Below, in pieces: positions 25,931-34,165 of a stretch of DNA of 64,000 nt. Made by a program: the position numbers and the translations under genes. The DNA is from Pseudomonas putida. GTDB taxonomy: Bacteria; Pseudomonadota; Gammaproteobacteria; Pseudomonadales; Pseudomonadaceae. The stretch's first letter is position 1; each line of letters starts with the position of its first letter. The notes under the pieces were generated by a model. It did no database searches. It saw only the letters and a list, made by a program, of their open reading frames with translations, and was not told the origin of the DNA. The DNA is taken from positions 372,001 through 436,000 of the forward strand of contig NZ_CP018846.1 of assembly GCF_002025705.1 (NCBI RefSeq). The letters run 5' to 3'.

Positions 25931-28900
25931 TCAAGCCGCCGACCACAAATTATCGTTCAACGCTTCCAGCACCTGATCAAGCTTACCGCCAAGATTGCGG
26001 TCCAGGCCTCTGATGCCGCCATCGACCCGGAATGCGTCATTGACTTGCTGCGTATCGATCACCACCTCATGCACCAACTGCCTGGCAAGGCGATCCAGCC
26101 AGCGGCGCTGCACTGGGGTCCAGGCCTGCATGGCATAAATGCGTTTCATGGCTTCTGCCACACGTTGATCGAACGGCAACAGTGCCTCGCCAATAGCAGC
26201 CTGGCGAATATACCCAAGGATGCTTGCCGCGATTTCCTGGTTGGTCTGATTACGCCAGGCGCTTTTCAGGCTGGCTTCGTTGAAACCGTTCTGATCGAGC
26301 AGCAACCGCACTTCGCGCAAGTGCTCGCGAGTCAGATCCTTGGGGCGGTTTACCACAACGCTTAGCGCGGCCGACTGGTTCAGCTGTTTGTGGATGAACT
26401 CGTGGAAGCTTTCCAGGAAGTCAGCCGGCTTGCCATAGTTGCCGTAGTTCTGCTCACGCACCACCAACTCGTCTTCGTGCGCAGAGATGATCGGATACCG
26501 CTCCGACCCGAGCAGGGCACTGACAGCCGCCAGCTGATTGATCAGTTGGCCGTGTTGGCGAACGAAGTTGGCAGCTTGCTGCGGCCCAAGCTCGTGCAAA
26601 TGGGTATGCAGTTTGCCGGGTTCGACGCCCCAGGACTGCTGCAATTCATCGAGCTTCTGTTTGATGGCCGGATTGTTTTCGGCCTTGTGCTCGGCTTTGC
26701 GCAGGATACGCATGACCCGTTGATTCAATTGGTCGAGCACGTCATGGGCGTGACTGCTGTCTTCCTGGCTGCCAGGGGCGTCGTGGCTGGCGTCGTCAGT
26801 CAGCTCACCCACCAATTGCTCCAGGGAGATATTCGGGTTCTTGACCAACGGTTTCATGGTGTCGACCTCTTCCAGGCTGGCATAGAGGTCGACGGGGTCA
26901 TAGATGCGGAATACCGTTTTCCCTATCTCGTCACAGCGTCGGGTAGCCCGGCCTTTCATCTGCTCATAGAGGATGCGCGAGCGCACGCGGCGCATGAACA
27001 CCAGGTTGCAGATGGTCGGCACGTCGATGCCGGTGGTCAGCAGGTCTACGGTAATGGCGATACTCGGGTGCGGTTCATTCTTGTAGCAGCGAATCAGTTG
27101 CTCGACCCGATCGCTCTGGCCAGTAATGATGCGCACGGTCGCTTCGTTGTATTGCTCCCCATAAGCGGCCTTGAAGGCGTCATCCAGCAGGTTTTTCACG
27201 CGTTCTGCGTGGGCCTGGTTGACGCAGAAGATCATGGTCTTCTCTTCGCCGAACGGGTCCAGTTCCTTGGCCAGCTCATCGCAGATGACCTTGTCGAAGG
27301 CAGGCGTGATGACGCGGCGGTTGAACGACTCGATATTGAAATTGAGCTCGTCTTCCAGTTCCGTCGTATCGACTTCACCGGTCTGGGCGTTGATGACACT
27401 GACCGACTCGCCCTTCTCATAGTGGATGCCACGCTGGGTAAGCTGGGTTTCGTAGCGGATTGGTGGCTCATGATCGATCAGCCAGTCATCGGCCACGGCC
27501 TCCCGGTAGCTGTAGGTGAACACCGGCTTGCCAAAAATCTCGCTGGTCTGTTTTGCGGGCGTAGCCGTGAGGCCGATACGGCAGGCGTCGAAGTAATCCA
27601 GCACGCGACGGTACTGCGAGAGGTACTGGCTGGCATCGCGCACGACCAGTTCGCCCTCGGTCATCTCCTGGTCGAGGGTGTAGCCCCGGTGGGCCTCGTC
27701 GACGATGATGCAGTCGAACTCGCCTACAGGTGGCGGGTTGTCCGAGCGGAAAATGCGGCTGACCATGGCTTGCACCGTGGCCACCTGAACTCGGGTTTGC
27801 GCTTCGGCAGCCATGTCGCCCAGTGCCTTGATGTCGTAGATCTGGGCCAGGGTGTGGTTCTGCTCAAGCGTGGTGTCGTTGAACGAATCAATGGCCTGCT
27901 CGCCAAGGGCGCTGCGGTCTACCAGGAACAGAATACGTTTGAAACGTTCTGCCTTGAGGAAGCGGTACATCAGGCCAATGATGGTGCGGGTCTTGCCGGT
28001 GCCTGTCGCCATCGCCAGCAGGCAATTGCGTTGGTTGCCGGCCAGCGCCTGTTCGACGGCCTTGATGGCCTTCTCCTGGTAGTCGCGCAACTTCAGATAG
28101 CCAAAGCCTTCTTTTGCCAGCCTTTCCTCGGCTTCTGCCTTGCTGCGTTTGAGCAGGTCGAGGAGGTCGCCAGGTGTGTGGAAGTCTTGCAATGGCCGAC
28201 GGGTATTGGCAGGGCTGCGCAAATCGCGGAACCAGGTACCAGACTGTTCAGCAAGCTGCTTGATATAGGGGCGACCATTGCAGGCAAAGGCAAAGGGCAC
28301 CTGGAAGTGGCCATTGCTGCCATCAACCCAAGGCTGGGGTTGGCCGGCCAGCGGCCAGGGCTGTACATGTTCGGCAGAGAATCTGAATTCTCGAGCGTAC
28401 CGCTCGGCTTGGGTGATCCGGTCGGCAACATCGATGCCTTGCCGTTTGGCTTCGACAATGGCGATGGGTACCAGGCCGGCGAACAGTACGTAGTCGGCGC
28501 AGGCTTTCGGGCTACTGGTGGGCCATTCGGCGATTGCCTTGTTTTTGCCTTTCTCCGGGCGTGCACCTTTGCTGTAGGTCAGTTCCAGAGAGTCGGCTTC
28601 CCAACCTGCGTCGTTCAGCTGCTGGTCGATGAGGATGCGGGTAAGGTCCTCCGACAGCTGGAACTTGTTGCTGGCCTTCCTGGTTTTTTCGGCAACGTCC
28701 TTGCTGGCCTGCGGCTGTGCGGCGATTTGCTGCTGCAGTGCCTTCAGGCTTTGCTCATGTTCTGCGCGCAACTTGGTCAAAGCCGCTTCGTGCTCTGCTG
28801 CCAACTGCTTGTGATTTCTCGACTCGGCATCCATCTGCTCGGCGAGGACTGCATATTCCTCTGCTTCACGCTTGAGCAGGGTGGCAAGTTGCTGATTGCT

Positions 28901-29404
28901 TTCCAGCTGCTGGCTGGACTCGCTGAGCTGCGCCTTGAGCTGTTCGATCTGGCTTTGCAGGTCACGTAGCGAAGTGCTTGGGTCGCTAGGTGTAACGAAA
29001 GGCCCGGGCTTGAACGAAGCGGTGTTCTTGCCAAATGACTGGTGGTACCAGATAGCCAAGGCACGCCCCACCTTCAGCCCATCCATGGCCTCGCGGTGCT
29101 GCGTGCGGAACTCGTGAGTGGCCTTGTTCCCTTCCACGCGCAAGGTGTGAAACAGGTTGCGAATGTTCTGATCCAGCTGGATCTCACGGCTGAGCTTGTA
29201 CAGCAGGTCAGATTGGGTGGTGTGGGCTTCGAACACGATACCGGCACGGCTGGCCAAGTCCTGGGCCAAGGCTTCGCCGAGCTGGCGAAGTTTGATCAGC
29301 GTGGTGTTTGGATCGCTGGCGAATGCCTGCTCGGCGGTACGCGCAAGCTGAAGGAACACGGGGTCATGTTCCTGAAGAAAGGCGAAATTGCTGCTGGCTG
29401 CCAT
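25931..29404 (-). CDS. hsdR: Type I restriction enzyme subunit R (helicase-nuclease)
   Basis: 1157 aa from the ATG at 29402-29404 (MAASSNFAFLQ), which has AAGGAA seven bases upstream; the longer frame to 29509 has no ribosome site. Order of domains: an N-terminal helical DUF4145-like region, a coiled coil (about 170-270), the HsdR nuclease core with AIVEAKRQG near 320, a DEAD/H translocase with MATGTGKT near 465 and DEAH near 571, helicase motif VI QMKGRATR, and a helical EcoEI-type C-terminus. It translocates and cleaves unmodified DNA with HsdM and HsdS. Gene order R-M-S on the minus strand is complete, with no disruption seen. Confidence 0.95.
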   Translation of the reverse strand: MAASSNFAFLQEHDPVFLQLARTAEQAFASDPNTTLIKLRQLGEALAQDLASRAGIVFEAHTTQSDLLYKLSREIQLDQNIRNLFHTLRVEGNKATHEFRTQHREAMDGLKVGRALAIWYHQSFGKNTASFKPGPFVTPSDPSTSLRDLQSQIEQLKAQLSESSQQLESNQQLATLLKREAEEYAVLAEQMDAESRNHKQLAAEHEAALTKLRAEHEQSLKALQQQIAAQPQASKDVAEKTRKASNKFQLSEDLTRILIDQQLNDAGWEADSLELTYSKGARPEKGKNKAIAEWPTSSPKACADYVLFAGLVPIAIVEAKRQGIDVADRITQAERYAREFRFSAEHVQPWPLAGQPQPWVDGSNGHFQVPFAFACNGRPYIKQLAEQSGTWFRDLRSPANTRRPLQDFHTPGDLLDLLKRSKAEAEERLAKEGFGYLKLRDYQEKAIKAVEQALAGNQRNCLLAMATGTGKTRTIIGLMYRFLKAERFKRILFLVDRSALGEQAIDSFNDTTLEQNHTLAQIYDIKALGDMAAEAQTRVQVATVQAMVSRIFRSDNPPPVGEFDCIIVDEAHRGYTLDQEMTEGELVVRDASQYLSQYRRVLDYFDACRIGLTATPAKQTSEIFGKPVFTYSYREAVADDWLIDHEPPIRYETQLTQRGIHYEKGESVSVINAQTGEVDTTELEDELNFNIESFNRRVITPAFDKVICDELAKELDPFGEEKTMIFCVNQAHAERVKNLLDDAFKAAYGEQYNEATVRIITGQSDRVEQLIRCYKNEPHPSIAITVDLLTTGIDVPTICNLVFMRRVRSRILYEQMKGRATRRCDEIGKTVFRIYDPVDLYASLEEVDTMKPLVKNPNISLEQLVGELTDDASHDAPGSQEDSSHAHDVLDQLNQRVMRILRKAEHKAENNPAIKQKLDELQQSWGVEPGKLHTHLHELGPQQAANFVRQHGQLINQLAAVSALLGSERYPIISAHEDELVVREQNYGNYGKPADFLESFHEFIHKQLNQSAALSVVVNRPKDLTREHLREVRLLLDQNGFNEASLKSAWRNQTNQEIAASILGYIRQAAIGEALLPFDQRVAEAMKRIYAMQAWTPVQRRWLDRLARQLVHEVVIDTQQVNDAFRVDGGIRGLDRNLGGKLDQVLEALNDNLWSAA

Positions 29405-29605
29405 GGTCGTTCCTTCGGTTGCTTGGCCACTTTGTGCGCACATCTGCAGATGCGTAAGTGGCGGTAGCTTAACCAAGGTAAGGCGGTGTTGGCCATGGCA
29501 GAGGGCCATCGTGCAGGCGGCCGTGCACTGTAGCGGGCATGGATGCTGCCGATATAGGCGCTAGTGGCTATTTGCAGTCGTATTCGAAATACAAGGAAAA
29601 GCTCA

Positions 29606-30661
29606 ATGACGCTGTACGAGTCGATCGTTCTGGAAGTGGAGCAGGGGGCTTTGCCTCGTCAACTTCGGGCCACGGACCTGCTGGGAGAGGACCGTCGAGT
29701 CATTCGCCAGACACTTGAAGGGAACGTTGAGTGTTATCGGGTTGGCTTTGGTTTCTTCAAGAAGAGCCATATCCGCACGCAGATGGCCAATGCGGCCCAA
29801 GGCACGGGCCATTGGGTCAAGGCAGGCCAGGCGCCGCAGTACAAGCGTATTGCCGAGGGGCTCTATGAAGTATTAGGCCTGACCGAGCAGGAGGAAACCG
29901 CCGTGGAGGCCGAAGCACCCCAGCCGGTGGCCGCACAGGCGAACCTGCAGGCCGCACCAAGCATCGAAGCGCATTTGATGAATCATCTGATTCAGACACC
30001 TTTCCAGATCTTCGACCGCAAGCGTCGAACGCTTTATCCCGAGCAACCGGTGACGGGCTTCAAGGCTCGCCTGGACACTTACTTCTGGCCATCCCCGGCA
30101 ACTGGCTACATTGCCACTGAAAAGGTTCTGGACGATTTCATTGCGCGGGCGCGTTTGCTGGCTGAGGATCTGGACCGCAATGCCGACGCAGTGCTTCAGC
30201 TGTTCGCTGAAATCTGTGCGTGGGGCGGGGTGCGCGTGCCCACTGAAGATGCCCAGGTGGTGGTCGACAACCTGCGCCTCGCCCAGCGTCGCAGCCGCAA
30301 ACAGGCAGCCGCAATGAATGGCGCCTGGACCAAGCTGTACGCAATGTTCTATCCCGATGATTTCCTTATCTATGACTCGCGGGTGGCAACGGCATTGCTC
30401 GAATTGGCCGAGCAGGCACTAACGGATAATGACGTCGCGCTGTTGCGCCAGCGCTACCCGGCACTGGGCCGCGTTGCTGGCCGCGGCGGCTCGCGCCCTC
30501 GGTCGACCAGTATGGTCTGGCGCAATGCCTACACTTGCTGGGCGGCTCAACTCGACGCCAATGCGCTGGGTCAGGCCATGTTGGTGGCTCTGAACCAGGC
30601 AGGCTCCGAGCAGTACAGATTGCGACATCTTGAGGCGACGTTGTTCATGGAAGGTTACTGA
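29606..30661 (+). CDS. Uncharacterised protein A of the WYL-associated pair (351 aa)
   Basis: 351 aa from ATG 29606, with AAGGA eight bases upstream. Residues 1-90 form a compact mixed segment. Residues 91-120 are an Ala/Pro/Glu-rich linker. Residues 120-351 share blocks with the product of the gene at 31876: WGGV (206-209), a TKLY…FLIYDSRVATAL stretch (242-264), a Trp-Arg/Asn element (VWRNAYTCW) and the C-terminal LFMEGY. I do not recognise the family. The helix - DxFxIYDSRV - helix pattern loosely recalls helix-hairpin-helix DNA glycosylase-like proteins, but that is speculation. It is divergent from hsdR across 201 bases and convergent with the WYL regulator. Confidence 0.75.
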   Translation: MTLYESIVLEVEQGALPRQLRATDLLGEDRRVIRQTLEGNVECYRVGFGFFKKSHIRTQMANAAQGTGHWVKAGQAPQYKRIAEGLYEVLGLTEQEETAVEAEAPQPVAAQANLQAAPSIEAHLMNHLIQTPFQIFDRKRRTLYPEQPVTGFKARLDTYFWPSPATGYIATEKVLDDFIARARLLAEDLDRNADAVLQLFAEICAWGGVRVPTEDAQVVVDNLRLAQRRSRKQAAAMNGAWTKLYAMFYPDDFLIYDSRVATALLELAEQALTDNDVALLRQRYPALGRVAGRGGSRPRSTSMVWRNAYTCWAAQLDANALGQAMLVALNQAGSEQYRLRHLEATLFMEGY

Positions 30662-30670
30662 GGCGTTGAC

Positions 30671-30691
30671 CAGGTCGATCATTTCGACCTG
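30671..30691. other. Hairpin between convergent genes
   Basis: CAGGTCGA-TCATT-TCGACCTG lies in the 48-bp gap between protein A and the WYL regulator gene. It may act as a shared transcript end, although there is no T-run. Confidence 0.45.
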
Positions 30692-30709
30692 ATCTGCCGC
30701 TGCGGGGTA

Positions 30710-31789
30710 TCACAGCTCGTCGCCAGCGTACATTTTCAGGGCCCGACGCAATGCATGCTTGATGTGTTCGCGAAGGTAGTCGGGCCCCATAACTTCAATT
30801 TCGTCAGCGTTACTCATCAAGAACAGGCGCAGGCCCTGGGTATCTTGAATAGTGCATTGCAAAATCGCTCCGCCAGGGACGTGCTCGATCTGCTGATTTT
30901 CGCTTAGCGGGTTTTCCGTGAGGCGGTTAAGGAGGTTGGTTTCAAGGCGTAGCCGCAAGCCAATTGGCACTTCGTGGTGAATGGTCATGAGATCTCGCTG
31001 CACCTCAAACGAGCCAACTTGGTAACCCTCCGGCTCAGGCGTGTCACGCCAATAGGTCTCAACGCCGACCATCCGATGAAGCATGAGCACGCACTGCTTG
31101 TCCGGGCCATTGCTGCTGTATTTCCCGCGCGGGGCATTCGGCTCGGGCGCTTTATCTTTGGGCCATTGTTCGGATTCGACGAAGGCCGAGAGATAGATGT
31201 TGGAGTCTTGGAATGACAGGGCGAGCGGCTTCAAGATGTAGGTGCATTCGATATCGCCAACATCGCGGGGCTTGTAAACAACCTTTAGCGTTTGGCCCTC
31301 AAGCATCGCCGCTTGGATCGTCTCGAGGTGAGCTGGATCATAAGCGCCGGGCAGCAGGGTCATGAAGCGAGTGCCCGTAGTGATTCTGCCCTGGCCGACC
31401 AGGTCGTGTTTCGAATTTCGGCCAATCACCCCAAGCGCGTAGTTCCGGAGCTCCACGAGTTGATCAGCAACCACTTTGAATCCGAAACGCTCGGCATGCT
31501 GCAGCATGGCTTCCAGCGTCATTGATTCAGATGGCGTCAGTGCGAGATCCAGCCGAGCCTTTCGCAGCTTCCAGCGATACGACTTTTGCCCTACCGGCTT
31601 TTCACCAGAGACCAGTCCCTCCGATGCGAGGTTCTGGAGGTCGCGCAATGTAGTTTTGAGATGGGGGACCTGTTCGATCCAATGGGCCTGTTGAGCGTGA
31701 AGCTCTTCAGTGGCCAGCGAGCCACGCTCACGCTGCAAGATACCCAGCAGTGCCTTGCACCTGCTTTCTTTGGAAATTTTCTTAGCCAC
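30710..31789 (-). CDS. WYL-domain transcriptional regulator
   Basis: 359 aa from GTG 31789, with GAGG six bases upstream. The N-terminal 80 residues are a winged helix (ALLGILQRERGSLATEELHAQ…LKTTLRDLQNLASEGLV). The middle has the WYL-type SH3-like fold (LKVVYKPRDVGDIECTYILKPLALSFQDSNIYLSAFVE, about 190-230), followed by a WCX-like C-terminal domain (FLMSNADEIEVMGPDYLREHI). WYL regulators of this layout (BrxR, CapW type) control phage-defence operons and bind palindromes in their own divergent promoter; exactly such a palindrome is present at 31799-31826. It probably represses itself and the genes from 31876. Confidence 0.88.
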   Translation of the reverse strand: MAKKISKESRCKALLGILQRERGSLATEELHAQQAHWIEQVPHLKTTLRDLQNLASEGLVSGEKPVGQKSYRWKLRKARLDLALTPSESMTLEAMLQHAERFGFKVVADQLVELRNYALGVIGRNSKHDLVGQGRITTGTRFMTLLPGAYDPAHLETIQAAMLEGQTLKVVYKPRDVGDIECTYILKPLALSFQDSNIYLSAFVESEQWPKDKAPEPNAPRGKYSSNGPDKQCVLMLHRMVGVETYWRDTPEPEGYQVGSFEVQRDLMTIHHEVPIGLRLRLETNLLNRLTENPLSENQQIEHVPGGAILQCTIQDTQGLRLFLMSNADEIEVMGPDYLREHIKHALRRALKMYAGDEL

Positions 31790-31798
31790 AGGCGCCTC

Positions 31799-31826
31799 AC
31801 GGACAAAATGTGTCCCTATTGTCCGT
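31799..31826. promoter_or_regulatory. Operator palindrome in the WYL-regulator divergent promoter
   Basis: The perfect arms ACGGACAA (31799-31806) and TTGTCCGT (31819-31826) are separated by 12 bases. A second palindrome, GGACA-AAATG-TGTCC (31801-31815), shares the left arm. The site lies 10-37 bases upstream of the WYL start and 50 bases before the divergent gene, as expected for a dimeric repressor operator. Confidence 0.75.
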
Positions 31827-31875
31827 CAGTATCACTTTGCCAGCAAGAAAGGCCCTCAAATTAGTGGAGCGTCGC

Positions 31876-32751
31876 ATGAAGATCAAGGTCTCGCACCGTA
31901 GTTTCCCCGCTTACAAAGACCGCGCAGAGGTCAATGCTTTTATTGAGTGGCTCGCTGAGCTGCTTGGATCGAACAAGGACGTGAAGCATGGATACACCAA
32001 CCGGCAGACGGCCAAGCACTGGCAGTTCTGCAACCTCCACGATGCCTATGAGCAATACGAATGGCATCACTCGGGTGTGCCGCATTTGAACATCAGCGCA
32101 GGCAGTTGCGCCGACAGCAATGCTGCAGCCCTCGAAGCGCTGGCTGCAGACCTTGGCGCCGCAGCCTGTGACGACACGATGCTGCGTGGCACTCAGGCGA
32201 CGATGTCCTGGGGCGGGGTTTCTGCTCGAAACAACCAATGGCTTGAAGAGAATCGTGTGGGGCTGGCAGCGATGATTGAACAGGTCGCACAGGTACTGCG
32301 CCAGGGAAATCTCGATAGCCCGAAATTCCTCAGTGATCTGCGCTTCAACGCTGGTATGACCAAGATTTACTCGCTGATATGCGAAAACTTCATCATCTAT
32401 GACAGCCGCGTCGCTGCGGCCTTGGGCTGGCTTGTGATGAGATATTGCAGCGAACGAAAACTGACTGCCCTCCCGGAGGGGCTTCGCTTCCCTTGGGCGC
32501 CGGCGAAGGAGGCTCAGAACGCTACCGCGCCGAAGAACCGCGACCCGGGTAACGAGCATGAATTCAAGTTTCCCCGCTTGCGACGTGGTCATCACCACGC
32601 GCTCTGGAACATGCGCGCGAGCTGGGTGCTGAGTGAGGCTTTGGCTCATCCGTTGGCGCAGGGAAGCCGCTTCCACGAGGGAGCCGGGAAGCCTGTTCGG
32701 AAACTCGAAATGGGGCTGTTCATGATGGGTTACGACCTTGGCAGCCGCTGA
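31876..32751 (+). CDS. Uncharacterised protein B of the WYL-associated pair (291 aa), paralogue of protein A
   Basis: 291 aa from ATG 31876, with GGAG six bases upstream; the open frame begins at 31810, but that start lies inside the operator region. It carries the same blocks as the 29606 product: WGGV (112-115), MTKIYSLICENFIIYDSRVAAAL-like core (161-182), a Trp element (HALWNMRASW) and a C-terminal LFMMGY (281-286). A His-rich RRGHHHALW and an EWHHSG segment could bind metal. It is the first gene downstream of the WYL operator and is followed 15 bases later by a small winged-helix-like gene. Family and function are unknown; the shared core with protein A is visible by eye. Confidence 0.78.
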   Translation: MKIKVSHRSFPAYKDRAEVNAFIEWLAELLGSNKDVKHGYTNRQTAKHWQFCNLHDAYEQYEWHHSGVPHLNISAGSCADSNAAALEALAADLGAAACDDTMLRGTQATMSWGGVSARNNQWLEENRVGLAAMIEQVAQVLRQGNLDSPKFLSDLRFNAGMTKIYSLICENFIIYDSRVAAALGWLVMRYCSERKLTALPEGLRFPWAPAKEAQNATAPKNRDPGNEHEFKFPRLRRGHHHALWNMRASWVLSEALAHPLAQGSRFHEGAGKPVRKLEMGLFMMGYDLGSR

Positions 32752-32766
32752 GCGCAAGGGGTGCCT

Positions 32767-33108
32767 ATGAGCAAGCTGCCTGAACTTGAAGCGCTGATCC
32801 TGAATCTGGTTGGTTCGGGGATTACCAGTTCGATGTTGAGAGAATTGGTCGCCAGGCAGGCACCCCACGTGTCTCGCCAAGAGCTCGATGCTGCGCTTGT
32901 GGCGCTTCAGTTCTCCGGTGCATTGCATCAGTTGCACAGTGAGATGGGGTACCTCTGGGCGGTGGGGCCAACCGAGGATGAATTTTTTGAACACATCAAT
33001 CCTGATGTGCTGGAGCAGATTCTCAACCCAGGAGAATTTGTTGAGCTGGATGTGGATCAGCTACTGGCTGAGCTGGATGCCATGATTGTCCGGGCGCGGA
33101 AGAAATGA
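32767..33108 (+). CDS. Small winged-helix-like protein in the WYL-regulated operon (113 aa)
   Basis: 113 aa from ATG 32767, with AAGGGG six bases upstream (GTG 32761 is also in frame). Residues 1-70 read as three helices and a wing (LILNLVGSGITSSMLRELVA, SRQELDAALVALQFSGALHQL, YLWAVG). The C-terminal half is acidic (TEDEFFEHINPDVLEQI, EFVELDVDQLLAELD) and ends with a basic RARKK. It follows protein B by 15 bases and must be co-transcribed with it. It could be a DNA-binding partner or antitoxin-like regulator, but no family is recognised. Confidence 0.7.
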   Translation: MSKLPELEALILNLVGSGITSSMLRELVARQAPHVSRQELDAALVALQFSGALHQLHSEMGYLWAVGPTEDEFFEHINPDVLEQILNPGEFVELDVDQLLAELDAMIVRARKK

Positions 33109-33127
33109 TTGGCTGACTCTGGGATTG

Positions 33128-33178
33128 CCGGGGCCGCTTTGCGGCCCTTTCGCGACACAAGGCCGCTCCTACAAAAAA
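33128..33178. repeat. Single REP arm at the end of the accessory block
   Basis: ggggccgctttgcggccctt, then tcgcgacacaaggccgctcctacaa. It is the same subtype as the arms at 35086 and 42031 but unpaired. Confidence 0.85.
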
Positions 33179-33196
33179 GCGGCTGCCAAGGCCAGT

Positions 33197-33466
33197 TCAA
33201 GGCGTTTTTGTCATGCCTAACTCAGCGTCATCCAGCAGAGCCTTGGCCAAGGCGCAGAGGTAGTGCGAGGCCCAGAGCAGTTGGGGTTTGTCTTCCATCA
33301 GCCCGTCGATGCTCAGGTCTCGCGCATAGCCCATCAGTTCCGAGGCCTGTTCGCGGGCGGCCTGGCAAGGGATGCCGGCTTCGATGCGAAATAGCGGGTG
33401 GGTCTGGTTTTCACCTTGGAAGAAGGTGGTTTTGCCTACGGTGAACCGGGTTTCTTCGGTGGCCAT
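33197..33466 (-). CDS. DUF3077-like small protein (89 aa)
   Basis: 89 aa from the ATG at 33464-33466 (MATEETRFTVGKTTFF), with GGAG about nine bases upstream. The sequence (LFRIEAGIPCQAAREQASELMGYARDL, then HYLCALAKALLDDAE) resembles DUF3077 proteins that are abundant in Pseudomonas. They have no known function and often occur beside a second small protein like the one at 33529. It is the downstream gene of that pair, 62 bases after its neighbour. Confidence 0.65.
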   Translation of the reverse strand: MATEETRFTVGKTTFFQGENQTHPLFRIEAGIPCQAAREQASELMGYARDLSIDGLMEDKPQLLWASHYLCALAKALLDDAELGMTKTP

Positions 33467-33528
33467 TTTTTGATCTCCCTGAAGTCGTAGATGCCTGGCT
33501 TGGCCGGCCAGGCAGATCAAGATGCAGA

Positions 33529-33771
33529 TCAGTGCAGCGTCTGCGGATCGGCGGGCTTCTGGATCTGGGCCAGCGCCGTTTCGAGCAATTTGCGCAAGCT
33601 GTCGAGCTCGTGCATTGACGTCATGATCAACAACGACACAGGTGACTTGGGCTGCATCAGCATTGCCTGCTGGGCGACGGCCTCGGCGCATAGCGCGTAG
33701 TCAGCGGCCATCATCAGCGTGTCTTCCAGGGAATGGAGGAGGTGGGGTGGATCGGGGACTATCTTCAACAT
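33529..33771 (-). CDS. DUF6124-like small protein (80 aa)
   Basis: 80 aa from the ATG at 33769-33771 (MLKIVPDPP). GGAAG precedes it, and an in-frame ATG 12 bases upstream is an alternative. The opening KIVPDPP and the helical remainder (AADYALCAEAVAQQAML, LDSLRKLLETALAQIQ) resemble a Pseudomonas-restricted family of about 80-120 aa, of unknown function, commonly paired with DUF3077 proteins. A structured, GC-rich leader lies upstream. Confidence 0.6.
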   Translation of the reverse strand: MLKIVPDPPHLLHSLEDTLMMAADYALCAEAVAQQAMLMQPKSPVSLLIMTSMHELDSLRKLLETALAQIQKPADPQTLH

Positions 33772-33820
33772 GATTGCTTCCATTTCAGGGCTGTCACCAT
33801 CTGCTGTCAAACAGAGGGTG

Positions 33821-33897
33821 GCAGCTGTACGCGGGTTGACAGACCGGCGGAAACAACAAGTTCCGGCGCACGCAAGCGTGCCCGCACGTACAGCCGC
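33821..33897 (-). other. Structured leader upstream of the DUF6124/DUF3077 pair
   Basis: Imperfect outer arms (gcagctgtacgcggg at 33821-33835 and cccgcacgtacagccgc at 33881-33897) enclose an internal hairpin GCACGC-AA-GCGTGC (33868-33881) and a CCGGCGG/TTCCGG pair. In the minus-strand transcript this would be a 5' leader about 50 bases before the start codon. From 33898 to 34130 I see no gene, only lower-GC sequence with an orphan AAGGAG at about 34049. Confidence 0.4.
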
Positions 33898-34133
33898 CAT
33901 AACGACGAACCGTTTTGTTGTTTACCGTCGCGACCTGTCAAAGTCATGCCGCTGATGTGCAACGACCCAGCGAGACTAAGACCCTGAAAAACGTACCGCA
34001 ACGGAAAACAGGGTCGGAGAGTATCTTTGGGAAACGGACTACAAGAAAGGAGTTAAATCTGATTTTTTCGCTGCATTTCGAAACAATCTGTAACGCCAGG
34101 GCAGTCGTGATTTGATTATTCCAGGCACAAAAA

Positions 34134-34153
34134 AAGACGCCCTAAGGCGTCTT
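34134..34153. terminator. Terminator of ssrA (bidirectional)
   Basis: The stem AAGACGCC / GGCGTCTT is flanked by A-runs and T-runs on both sides, so it can stop the minus-strand tmRNA transcript and any + strand read-through. Confidence 0.9.
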
Positions 34154-34165
34154 CTTTTTTGGATT

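Noticed and set aside
26390..28969. An 859-aa open frame antisense to hsdR
   Set aside because: hsdR motifs are intact on the minus strand. The antisense frame shows no motifs or ribosome site.
33807..34001. A 64-aa minus-strand ORF upstream of the DUF6124 gene
   Set aside because: It overlaps the structured leader, has no ribosome site and no plausible fold.
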